DNA from: Hominimerdicola alba 8
GTDB lineage: Bacteria > Bacillota > Clostridia > Oscillospirales > Ruminococcaceae
NCBI RefSeq assembly: GCF_000178155.2
Contig: NZ_ADKM02000062.1
Coordinates: 1-64,000, forward strand
DNA: 64,000 bases
Direction of reading: 5' to 3'
The notes beneath the pieces were generated by a model. That model was not told the DNA's origin and made no database searches. It saw nothing but the letters and a program-made list of their open reading frames with translations. The position numbers and the translations under genes are program-made. This document shows, one piece after another, positions 7,674 to 14,687 of this stretch. The first letter of the stretch is position 1, and each line of letters starts with the position of its first letter.

Positions 7674-8605
7674 TGATAGAGATAAACAATGTCACCATGA
7701 AGTTTGACAAAAACAAAGGTGAGAAAGAGGACTTCACTGCACTTGACAGAGTGAGCATAAACATACCCGAAAGCTGTATATACGGTTTTCTGGGGTCGAA
7801 CGGTGCGGGCAAAAGCACGCTGATGCGACTGATGTGCGGTGTATACCCATGCACTGAGGGCAGTATAAAGATAGACGGCAGAGAAGTATTTGACGACCCC
7901 GAAGCAAAGGGAAAAATATTCTTCGTTAATGATGAAACGATACAGTATTCGACATACACGCTGAAAGACCTGAAAAACTACTACAAATGCTACTACCCGC
8001 AGTTCTCGGAGGAAGTATTCGACAGGCTGACAGAAAAGCTGTCACTGCCGCAGAACAAGAGAATGTCGCAGTTCTCTAAGGGCATGAAGCGTCAGGCAGT
8101 GGTGGTGGCGGCGCTCAGCTGCAAGACCAAATACATAATGCTTGATGAAGCCTTTGACGGTCTTGACCCTGCGATGCGCAAGATAATCAAGACCATGATA
8201 GTCGATGAACTTATGGACAGAGATGCGGCGATGATAGTATCTTCCCATAACGTGGCGGAGATAAATGAACTTTGCGACAGGGCGATGCTGATACATCAGG
8301 GGCATCTGATATTTGCGGGCGAGGTAGACGAGATAAAGAGCGGTTTCTGCAAATTGCAGACCTCGCTCGGCAGCAGACAGATGACAAAAGAAATGGCAGA
8401 AGCGGCAGGACTGGAGGTAATGCAGTTCTCGACACTGGGCAGTGTGGCACAGATGATAGTGCGCGGCGGCGCAGAGGATTGTCTGGCAAAGCTGAAAGGG
8501 CTTTCGCCCATACTGCTTGAAGCAGTGCCGCTGACATTAGAGGAGATATTCATATACGAACTGGAGGTGCGGGGCTATGGTGCAGACATACTTAAAGAAA
8601 ATTGA
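7673..8605 (+). CDS. ABC transporter ATP-binding protein
   Basis: 310 residues. Walker A GSNGAGKST lies near residues 43-51. The signature is degenerate, SKGMKRQ in place of LSGGQ. Walker B reads YIMLDEAFDGLDP, and the switch histidine lies in IVSSHNVAE. The C-terminal 80 residues are the extra domain seen in exporter ATPases. It would energise the permease encoded next, whose gene overlaps its end by 29 bases. The ATG at 7673 shares bases with the GntR stop (TGATG) behind AAGGAGG, so translation is coupled. Substrate unknown; YtrA-linked transporters often export antibiotics or respond to cell-wall stress. Confidence 0.93.
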   Translation: MIEINNVTMKFDKNKGEKEDFTALDRVSINIPESCIYGFLGSNGAGKSTLMRLMCGVYPCTEGSIKIDGREVFDDPEAKGKIFFVNDETIQYSTYTLKDLKNYYKCYYPQFSEEVFDRLTEKLSLPQNKRMSQFSKGMKRQAVVVAALSCKTKYIMLDEAFDGLDPAMRKIIKTMIVDELMDRDAAMIVSSHNVAEINELCDRAMLIHQGHLIFAGEVDEIKSGFCKLQTSLGSRQMTKEMAEAAGLEVMQFSTLGSVAQMIVRGGAEDCLAKLKGLSPILLEAVPLTLEEIFIYELEVRGYGADILKEN

Positions 8606-10127
8606 ACTTGCCTCAAGAGCGGAATGCCGCAACAGAAAAAAGATAAGACTGATACTGCTGATACTTACGATAGTCGGGGCGCTGTTTGAGATAAAAGATT
8701 ACAAGGTCATGACCATCACAGAAAATGCTTACAATGATGGTATTCGTTTTCAAAGATCCCCTTCTTTGGAAGGTATATTCGGTGCATTCCTGATGTTTTT
8801 GGCGGCGTGCTTCGGGCTTTTTGCGGTGCATGGCGTGTTCAGTGACCTGACTTCAAAGCAGAATGCAGATATACAGCTGTCACTGCCGATGAATGCTAAA
8901 GAGAGGTATCTCTCAAAGCTGATGGCGGTGTTCAAGCTGCACATACTACCCATACTGACAGCAGGCATCGCTGTGATACTCATAGGCAGTGCAAAAGAGG
9001 ACGCTTTTGACATGATGGGCTATATCGTGCGTTTCCAGCTGGTGACGCTGGCTGTGGCACTGTTCGTTGACAGCGTGAGCATATTCTGCATGAGCTGCTG
9101 CGGCGCTAAGGCTGAGGGAATATACACCTCGATAATAATGGGAGGCTGCATCAGCGTACTGCCTATCATGTTTTTCATGGAAGCGATAATAGGTTTCTCG
9201 GGCGTTGACAACACATATTCTTTCTACATGAACCCGTTTTATGTGTTCGGCGGTTCGATACTGACCGCTCTTGAGGAAGTTGGTACAGGTATAGGCGCAA
9301 CAATGCCGTATATCCTTGCAAACCTGCTTATGAGTTTCGCGACCTTGTTCGCCGCATATTTCATATACCGCAGGCGTGACGGCAGACATGTGGGCAAGCC
9401 CATCGTGTACAGCTTATTCCTTGAACTGTTCATGTTCACAGGGCTGACAACGCTGTTCTTCGTATTCGTATACACAGGCGGCTGGTCGATAGGACTCACC
9501 GCTGCGCTGATAATCTGCATTGTGATACGCATAATACTGGCAAGGGCGAAGATAACCCCGATAAAGTTCGTCATATGGATAGGCAAATATGCTACTGCAC
9601 TTGCTATATTCATTGTGTTGATGGGTGCGGCTTACTACACGGGCGGTTTCGGCTACTACAAAGTGAGATACCATATGAATAACGAGAAAGCTATCAATAT
9701 TGAAGCCACTGCAATATCTGCTAACCCGTCAAGCGCCTACACTTCCTCCGAAACAAAAAACAGATATTTTCAGCGGGACTTCAGAACAGAAAATACCACA
9801 GCAGCAAATGATGTGACGGTACCCGCAAACTGCACCCGCGAAGAAGCAAAGCAGGCAGTTGAAGATATAAATGATCTGATCGACCGTTATCACAACCTCC
9901 AAGACCGCGATAACGAATCATTTCTCAGTATTTTTACGGATAATTACAGTAATTGGTATTATAGTCATGATTATGACTACTATAATATAAGGATAACGAT
10001 CAGTGATCTGAAATTCAATACTAAATATACGGCTAACATAACATTAGACGATGAAACCGAATATGAAGAGTTTTGCAGTGAACTGAGCAAGATACTGGAA
10101 GAATCGTACACAGAAAGTTACAGATAA
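8577..10127 (+). CDS. ABC transporter permease
   Basis: 516 residues. Residues 1-360 carry about ten predicted transmembrane segments. The last about 150 residues are a polar domain rich in Asn, Tyr and Asp, likely outside the cell, with YSNWYYSHDYDYYN near residue 460. That region is lower in GC than its neighbours. The start overlaps the ATPase gene and uses GGAGGTG as ribosome site. It is presumably the membrane half of the exporter. The extracytoplasmic C-terminal tail is unusual for this type and could sense a ligand. Ends before a terminator at 10135. Confidence 0.88.
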   Translation: MVQTYLKKIELASRAECRNRKKIRLILLILTIVGALFEIKDYKVMTITENAYNDGIRFQRSPSLEGIFGAFLMFLAACFGLFAVHGVFSDLTSKQNADIQLSLPMNAKERYLSKLMAVFKLHILPILTAGIAVILIGSAKEDAFDMMGYIVRFQLVTLAVALFVDSVSIFCMSCCGAKAEGIYTSIIMGGCISVLPIMFFMEAIIGFSGVDNTYSFYMNPFYVFGGSILTALEEVGTGIGATMPYILANLLMSFATLFAAYFIYRRRDGRHVGKPIVYSLFLELFMFTGLTTLFFVFVYTGGWSIGLTAALIICIVIRIILARAKITPIKFVIWIGKYATALAIFIVLMGAAYYTGGFGYYKVRYHMNNEKAINIEATAISANPSSAYTSSETKNRYFQRDFRTENTTAANDVTVPANCTREEAKQAVEDINDLIDRYHNLQDRDNESFLSIFTDNYSNWYYSHDYDYYNIRITISDLKFNTKYTANITLDDETEYEEFCSELSKILEESYTESYR

Positions 10128-10134
10128 AATGAAG

Positions 10135-10172
10135 GGCACTCACCGATAATGGCGAGTGCCGCTTTGTTTTAT
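10135..10172 (+). terminator. Terminator between converging genes
   Basis: GGCACTC (10135-10141) pairs with GAGTGCC (10154-10160), followed by GCTTTGTTTT. It ends the ABC operon and may also act on the opposite strand. Confidence 0.75.
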
Positions 10173-10182
10173 ACGCACGATC

Positions 10183-10683
10183 TTATCGAAGTATCAGTTC
10201 CATCAGTATACACTCACGGTCGCCTGCGGGCATGGGGAATATCTCTCTGCCAAATTCTTTGAAGCCCACCGCTTTGTAACAGCAGGCGGCGCTGACATTA
10301 TCGGCAAAAACGCCGAGATCTATCCTTTTGGCAGACAGTTCACGCCTTGCATATTCGATACCGAGCCTCAGCATCTCACTGCCCTTGCCCTGCCCCCTGA
10401 GTGCGGGGTCAACTATAACAAAGCCGAAGCGCACTGTGCTTTCGTCAGTCTTATCGGGATACCTTATTATAAAATGACCCGCGATACTGCCATCGTCCTC
10501 AACAGCAGTAAGCGGAAAAAACTTCCCTGCTGACTGCATATTCGCATAATTCTTGTCGATATCACTGCCCGTCAGCGGAAATCTGCAATACCTGTCAGCC
10601 GACCAGCTGTACAATTCTTCAATATTTCTTATCCAGCCCGCTATGGCTGTGCCGTCTTTGCTTTCATACTCACGCAGTAACAT
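10183..10683 (-). CDS. GNAT-family N-acetyltransferase
   Basis: 166 residues with the GNAT fold. The central strand FGFVIVDPALRGQGKG holds the acetyl-CoA pyrophosphate loop (R-G-Q-G-K-G near residue 97), followed by the helix SEMLRLGIEYARRE. The later AACCYKAVGFKEFGRE matches the last conserved helix and strand. The acceptor is unknown. The start has an AAAGGAG site. It is on its own on this strand. Confidence 0.88.
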   Translation of the reverse strand: MLLREYESKDGTAIAGWIRNIEELYSWSADRYCRFPLTGSDIDKNYANMQSAGKFFPLTAVEDDGSIAGHFIIRYPDKTDESTVRFGFVIVDPALRGQGKGSEMLRLGIEYARRELSAKRIDLGVFADNVSAACCYKAVGFKEFGREIFPMPAGDRECILMELILR

Positions 10684-10700
10684 AATGCTTTCTCCTTTAC

Positions 10701-10746
10701 TATAGCGATCCGTCTTTTTAGATCCACAAGATCCTGTTGCCGCCCG
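10701..10746. repeat. Fragment related to family A
   Basis: TATAGCGATCCG matches the left end of family A repeats, but the rest (GATCCACAAGATCCTGTTGC) does not match well and there is no right end. Probably a decayed copy. Confidence 0.35.
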
Positions 10747-10781
10747 AATTCCTTAAAAGTACGGCGCATGAACACGGTCTG

Positions 10782-11354
10782 TCACTTATCATAAATGCTC
10801 CTGATGACCCTTGCAGGACTGCCGACTGCTATCATGTCAGCGGGGATATCCTTTGTCACCACCGAGCCTGCACCGATCACGGCATTGTCACCGATGGTAA
10901 CACCGGGCAGGATAATACTTCCCGAACCTATCCAAACGCCCTTGCCGATATGTACGGGCGAGGGAATAAGGTCGCCGCGCTCTTCGGGCAACATACCGTG
11001 ATTTAAGGTCGCGATGACGGTGCCATGCCCGATAAGGCAATTATCACCGATAAATATCCCGCCCTGATCCTGAAACTTACAGCCCGCGTTGATAAACACG
11101 CCCTTGCCGAGATGGATATTCTTTCCGCAGTCGGTGTAGAATGGCGGGAACAGACCGAATTTATCATCAAGGGGCTGTCCTATCAGTTCTTCCATAAGGC
11201 GGCGGAGTTCGGTCGGTTCGTGATAACTTCCGTTTATCTGAGATGTTATGCTAAGTGCCTGCTGACTGAGTTCGTGCATTTTCAGGTGGACTTCACCGCC
11301 GCATTTTGTCTGAGCACTGCTGTTCATAGCATTAACAAATTCTTCGTTGGTCAT
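10782..11354 (-). CDS. Sugar O-acetyltransferase, left-handed beta-helix (maltose/galactoside acetyltransferase type)
   Basis: 190 residues. Residues 1-60 form the N-terminal helical Mac domain (MTNEEFVNAMNSSAQTKCGG onward). After that come hexapeptide repeats such as IFIGDNCLIG, VHIGKGVWIG and VTIGDNAVIG, which build the beta-helix. The catalytic His is probably in TLNHGM. These trimers move acetyl from acetyl-CoA to a sugar hydroxyl in the cytosol. The promoter is at 11395-11423. It stands alone, so the sugar is unknown. Confidence 0.92.
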   Translation of the reverse strand: MTNEEFVNAMNSSAQTKCGGEVHLKMHELSQQALSITSQINGSYHEPTELRRLMEELIGQPLDDKFGLFPPFYTDCGKNIHLGKGVFINAGCKFQDQGGIFIGDNCLIGHGTVIATLNHGMLPEERGDLIPSPVHIGKGVWIGSGSIILPGVTIGDNAVIGAGSVVTKDIPADMIAVGSPARVIRSIYDK

Positions 11355-11394
11355 TTTATATTTCTCCTTAGCATGATATTTTGCGTTTATGCTC

Positions 11395-11423
11395 AGTATA
11401 TCACAGCATCTGCCAAATTACAA
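11395..11423 (-). promoter_or_regulatory. Promoter of the sugar acetyltransferase gene
   Basis: On the - strand TTGTAA (11418-11423), 17 bases, TATACT (11395-11400), about 40 bases upstream of the start codon. Confidence 0.75.
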
Positions 11424-11479
11424 ATACCTATTGTGAATGCACTGCTATTCATTTTGCGAATAAGCTATATTCTCTTTTG

Positions 11480-11652
11480 TGGTTATCCCGCTGACACACC
11501 ACAAAAAAGCGGCTATACAGAACTTAAGGTTCTTGGCGTATATCTTTCCCCCGCCGCAGGCGGGGGAAAGATATGGGGCGCTCAATTATCCTTTTGTTTA
11601 ACGCATTTTTAGCACACCGGCTGAGAATGCGTTAAACAAGCGGGAGAACCAC
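11480..11652. repeat. Family B MITE-like repeat
   Basis: Starts TGGTTATCCCGCTGACACACC and ends near AGCGGGAGAACCAC. Its centre is the perfect palindrome TATCTTTCCCCCGCC..GGCGGGGGAAAGATA. The copy at 44699-44849 shares the interior from CACCACAAAAAA through CGCTCAATTATCCTTTTGTTTA. Confidence 0.7.
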
Positions 11653-11661
11653 GTTCTCTTT

Positions 11662-11877
11662 TTTACAAAAAGTACCCCGACTGTGAGTGGTCGTACAGTC
11701 GGGGCTGAAACTTAAAGTTTCTATTCAACAAAGAGGAAAAGAACATTTCATTACTCAGTGCCGCACCGCAATATCCTTTGAAGATACACAGTGCATTCCA
11801 TTTTCTGCATAAGTATGATGCTTATGCTACAGCATAAAGCGAAAAAATGTTAAGTAAAAATAACCTCTGTAGGTCAT
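11662..11877 (-). ncRNA. Predicted intergenic small RNA
   Basis: A near-consensus promoter on the - strand (TTGACA, 17 bases, TATACT; 11884-11912) has no protein gene downstream. About 170 bases after the expected start near 11877 lies a 10-bp GC-rich terminator stem (CCCCGACTGT at 11675-11684 with ACAGTCGGGG at 11695-11704), followed on this strand by TACTTTTTGTAAAAAA. Inside are smaller stems: GCATAAG/CTTATGC, and the GAAACTTTAAGTTTC palindrome. Expected transcript about 210 nucleotides. Length and genomic solitude are compatible with 6S RNA, but I could not fold it into the 6S shape. Class unknown. Confidence 0.6.
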
Positions 11878-11883
11878 GCTATA

Positions 11884-11912
11884 AGTATACACCATTTATT
11901 AATACTTGTCAA
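11884..11912 (-). promoter_or_regulatory. Promoter of the predicted small RNA
   Basis: On the - strand TTGACA (11907-11912), 17-base spacer, TATACT (11884-11889). Confidence 0.8.
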
Positions 11913-12034
11913 TACTTTTTGTATAAGTTTTACATTTAACTAATTATTTGACCGACGATTTTATATATATTGTATTTTTATTACAGGGAACTATTTACAT
12001 TCATACAATGTTATCAGTGCAGGAGCGTGTCAGC

Positions 12035-12064
12035 TTGACAAGTTCGGCGCTGACATGATATAAT
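12035..12064 (+). promoter_or_regulatory. Promoter of the P-loop kinase gene
   Basis: TTGACA (12035-12040), 18 bases, TATAAT (12059-12064). Confidence 0.8.
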
Positions 12065-12106
12065 TTCACTTATATGACAATATTCGCAAAGGATGGACAT
12101 GATAAC

Positions 12107-12721
12107 ATGGAAAACAGCAAGATGATAGCTAAAGCGGCACTGGAACTGCTTGAAAAAATGGAGATAGTCAGCGTTGGCATAGACGGTCTTGGCGGTGCGG
12201 GCAAAAGCACCATCGCGGAAGAGGTGCGCACTGAACTTGAAGCGGCAGGCGTGCATGTGGTACTTCTGCACATAGATGACCTGATAACCCCGCGTGCAGT
12301 GCGTTACAACAATAACTTTCCTGAATGGGAGTGCTACTATGTTTTACAGTGGCGGTATGACTATTTCACCGAAAAACTGGAAATACTCAAAAAGGGCGGC
12401 AAGACAGAGATAGAACTTTATGACAAGGACAACGACAGCTATATCACCGAAGAATACAGCACAGCAGGCAGAACTGTCATTCTTACAGAAGGTATATTCC
12501 TGCAGCGGAAAGAACTTGACGGTTCGTTCGACCTGACGGTATACATCGACCTGCCCGAAAATATAAGGCTTGAAAGGGTGCTGTGCCGCGACAGGTACAT
12601 CGGCAATGATGAGGAGATACGCGCTAAATATGAGGGCAGGTACTTCCCTGCCGAGCGCAGGTATGTCGAGGAATACAGCCCCTCTCTCAGGGCGGATATC
12701 ACTGTCAGCCTCAACAGCTGA
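12107..12721 (+). CDS. Uridine-kinase-like P-loop kinase
   Basis: 204 residues. VGIDGLGGAGKST near residues 20-32 is the Walker A loop; HIDDLITPR follows the second strand where uridine and phosphoribulokinases place their substrate aspartates. TVILTEGIFLQ is the Walker B-like strand. RVLCRDRYIGN supplies lid arginines. The best guess is phosphorylation of a nucleoside or related small molecule with ATP. True uridine kinases are of similar length, but the match is partial, so the substrate is uncertain. The start at 12107 has AAAGGATGG upstream; in-frame ATGs at 12074 and elsewhere are less well placed. Confidence 0.82.
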   Translation: MENSKMIAKAALELLEKMEIVSVGIDGLGGAGKSTIAEEVRTELEAAGVHVVLLHIDDLITPRAVRYNNNFPEWECYYVLQWRYDYFTEKLEILKKGGKTEIELYDKDNDSYITEEYSTAGRTVILTEGIFLQRKELDGSFDLTVYIDLPENIRLERVLCRDRYIGNDEEIRAKYEGRYFPAERRYVEEYSPSLRADITVSLNS

Positions 12722-12773
12722 AAATGTGTGCGCGGAGCGGTTAGTTAAATAATTACATTATATCGGGTTGATG

Positions 12774-12802
12774 TTGACATATTCACAAATTTGTGATATA
12801 AT
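12774..12802 (+). promoter_or_regulatory. Promoter with perfect palindromic operator between -35 and -10
   Basis: TTGACA (12774-12779), 17 bases, TATAAT (12797-12802). The spacer contains the perfect 14-base palindrome TCACAAATTTGTGA (12783-12796), ending exactly at the -10 box, where a bound repressor would block RNA polymerase. It drives the hybrid kinase gene. The cognate regulator is unknown. Confidence 0.75.
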
Positions 12803-12859
12803 TACAATGAAATATAAAACATTGGTCTGTAAAATAATCGCCCGAACGGAGGGAAGAGA

Positions 12860-14077
12860 ATGCACACGGAAGAAGAATATCGCGCGGCGCTGAGAGAGAT
12901 AACCGAACTGAAAGGCGAACTCTCGCGAATGCGGAAAAAATATGAAACGGTGACAGAATTCATGTCACACACCAGCCACGAGATACGCACGCCGATGAAC
13001 TCGATAATAAGTCTTGCAAGCATCGGTGAAGAAGAGTGCTACGGGCGGGCTGTCGGGGAATACTTCAAAAATATCCGCGAATCGGCAGAGTATCAGCTGG
13101 AGATACTCAATGAAGTGCTGGACATGGCGAAGATAGAGAGCGGCAGTGTGACCCTCTACCCCGAACCATATTCGCTGGAAAGTCTGGCAGAAAGCATAAG
13201 CGCCATCATTACACCGATGATGGAACAGAAGAAGATAGATTTCCGCTTTGAGTTCCACGATATTTTTGCCGACACGCTGGTGGTGGACAAACTGCGTCTG
13301 CGGCAGATATTCTTAAATCTGCTGTCAAATGCGGCAAAGTTCACGCCCGAACGCGGACGGGTCGAACTGATAGTTTCTCAGCTGGCGGCAAGCGGCGGCA
13401 AGGTGAGGACTGTTTTCACGGTGAAGGATAACGGCATCGGCATGAGCCGCGAATTTATCGACAAGATGTTCACGCCATTTGCACAGGAGAGGACTTCCTC
13501 CACTGCCGAGATACAGGGCACAGGGCTTGGTCTGCCCATAGCCAAAAACCTCACCGAGATAATGGGCGGCGAGATGCGTGTAACTTCTCAGCTCGGAGTC
13601 GGCACGACTTTCACGGTGGAACTGGACTGTCAGCCTGCGGGCGATGTGCCGTCAAACGACAAGGTAATAGTCAGGAACATAAACTTTGCAGGCAGGCGCG
13701 CACTGGTGGTAGATGACCACTCCATCAACCGCATACTGGAGGTAAAACTGCTTAAACGGGCAGGCTTTGAAACAGATGCGGCAAGCAACGGCTATGAGGG
13801 TCTTAAAAAGTTCATGGCGAGCGAGTCGGGGCATTATGACCTGATACTTATGGACATAAAGATGCCTGTAATGGACGGACTTGAAGCGGCGCAGAAGATA
13901 CGCGGACTTGATCGCAGTGACGCTGATACCGTCAGGATAGTGGCAATGAGCGCCAATGCTTACCCCGAAGATGTGAAGCAGTCAAAGGCGGCGGGCATGA
14001 ATGAGCATATCGCAAAACCTGTGATACCTGCGGTGCTTTACAATCAGCTGGCAATGCTGTTTTCAGAGGAAAAATAA
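12860..14077 (+). CDS. Cytosolic hybrid histidine kinase with C-terminal receiver domain
   Basis: 405 residues, no transmembrane segment. A short coiled coil (1-33) leads to a HisKA domain with phospho-acceptor His40 in TSHEIRTPMNS. The HATPase domain follows, with N box FLNLLSNAAKF, G1 box VKDNGIGM and G2 box GTGLGLPIAK. The receiver domain begins RALVVDDHSINR, with phospho-acceptor Asp332 in LILMDIKMPVMDG and a conserved KP near residue 387. It lacks an input domain of its own, so it may sense through a partner. It sits directly upstream of hydrogenase maturation genes on the same strand, which suggests a redox or H2 signalling role; this is inferred from position only. No output regulator is adjacent. 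Confidence 0.92.
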   Translation: MHTEEEYRAALREITELKGELSRMRKKYETVTEFMSHTSHEIRTPMNSIISLASIGEEECYGRAVGEYFKNIRESAEYQLEILNEVLDMAKIESGSVTLYPEPYSLESLAESISAIITPMMEQKKIDFRFEFHDIFADTLVVDKLRLRQIFLNLLSNAAKFTPERGRVELIVSQLAASGGKVRTVFTVKDNGIGMSREFIDKMFTPFAQERTSSTAEIQGTGLGLPIAKNLTEIMGGEMRVTSQLGVGTTFTVELDCQPAGDVPSNDKVIVRNINFAGRRALVVDDHSINRILEVKLLKRAGFETDAASNGYEGLKKFMASESGHYDLILMDIKMPVMDGLEAAQKIRGLDRSDADTVRIVAMSANAYPEDVKQSKAAGMNEHIAKPVIPAVLYNQLAMLFSEEK

Positions 14078-14136
14078 AACAACTGCGGCATTGATACCCG
14101 ACTGCTGTAAATATACTGAAAAGGTATCGGTTGTGC

Positions 14137-14166
14137 TTGACTAACCAACATTTATTGTGGTACAAT
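14137..14166 (+). promoter_or_regulatory. Promoter upstream of the TM1266-like gene
   Basis: TTGACT (14137-14142), 18 bases, TACAAT (14161-14166), about 60 bases before the start codon. It could start the whole hyd/nitrogenase-like/hyp unit. Confidence 0.7.
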
Positions 14167-14225
14167 TGAATTGTAAAAATCGAATATTTCACGGTGACTG
14201 ACACCGATAGAAAGGAAGCATGGTT

Positions 14226-14471
14226 ATGCAGACGAGAGTAGCTGTAATTTCTATCATCATCGAAGATTCAAGCACTGTGGAAAGCATAAACTCCATACTG
14301 CATGATTTTGCAGAGTACATCATCGGAAGGATGGGGGTTCCCTACCGAACTAAAAAGGTAAACATCATAAGCATCGCCATCGATGCACCGCAGGACAAGA
14401 TAAACACTCTTGCGGGCAGGATAGGCAGGCTGAACGGTGTTACAGCAAAGACGGTATATTCATCGGTCTGA
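14226..14471 (+). CDS. TM1266-type iron-only hydrogenase system regulator (ACT-like domain)
   Basis: 81 residues. The sequence RVAVISIIIEDSSTVESIN, the central GRMGVPYR, and the closing INTLAGRIGRLNGVTAKTVYS match the small ACT-like family found beside hydE, hydF and hydG in many [FeFe]-hydrogenase operons. Its exact action is not known; ACT domains bind small ligands. The ATG at 14226 is preferred over 14220 because AAAGGAAG (14211-14218) is correctly spaced only for the former. It is the first gene of the maturation cluster. Confidence 0.9.
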   Translation: MQTRVAVISIIIEDSSTVESINSILHDFAEYIIGRMGVPYRTKKVNIISIAIDAPQDKINTLAGRIGRLNGVTAKTVYSSV

Positions 14472-14492
14472 GTCTAAGCGCGGCTGACGGCT

Positions 14493-14597
14493 AAGACCTG
14501 AAATTTAACAGCGACAAGCATCTCCTGACGCCGAAAAGTTCTTTGAGGCGAAAGCAGCAAGCACTATACGGCTTCGTGCAGATCGGCGCGGGGTCTT
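14493..14597 (+). promoter_or_regulatory. Structured 5' leader of hydF, riboswitch candidate
   Basis: AAGACC (14493-14498) can pair with GGTCTT (14592-14597), enclosing at least two hairpins: CGCC/GGCG (14529-14550) and GCAC/GTGC (14561-14579). The layout resembles a multi-branch aptamer, and an intrinsic terminator follows directly. I could not assign it to a known riboswitch class. Confidence 0.45.
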
Positions 14598-14609
14598 TAT
14601 CGGTATACT

Positions 14610-14656
14610 TACCCGTGTTTTCTGAGGAAGGAGAACACGGGTATCTTTTATGCTTT
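14610..14656 (+). terminator. Terminator before hydF (possible attenuator)
   Basis: TACCCGTGTT (14610-14619) pairs perfectly with AACACGGGTA (14634-14643), followed by TCTTTTATGCTTTTT. It lies between the TM1266-like gene and hydF, which are otherwise expected to be co-transcribed, so it may be conditional. Confidence 0.8.
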
Positions 14657-14687
14657 TTACAGTTTTTTCACAAAGGAGATGAAGGGA

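Larger units (their letters stand above)
11355..12106. other. 750-base intergenic region
   Basis: No protein gene seen. It holds the acetyltransferase promoter (11395-11423, - strand), a family B repeat (11480-11652), a predicted - strand small RNA (11662-11877) with its promoter (11884-11912), an AT-rich stretch and the promoter of the kinase gene (12035-12064). Confidence 0.6.

Noticed and set aside
11780-11880. A 16-residue leader peptide (MTYRGYFYLTFFRFML) inside the small RNA
   Set aside because: There is no ribosome site, since its ATG would lie within a few bases of the transcript start; it probably is chance.
12783-12796. A CRP/FNR site before the hybrid kinase
   Set aside because: The half-sites are in the opposite arrangement (TCACA-N4-TGTGA rather than TGTGA-N6-TCACA), so assignment to that family is not supported.
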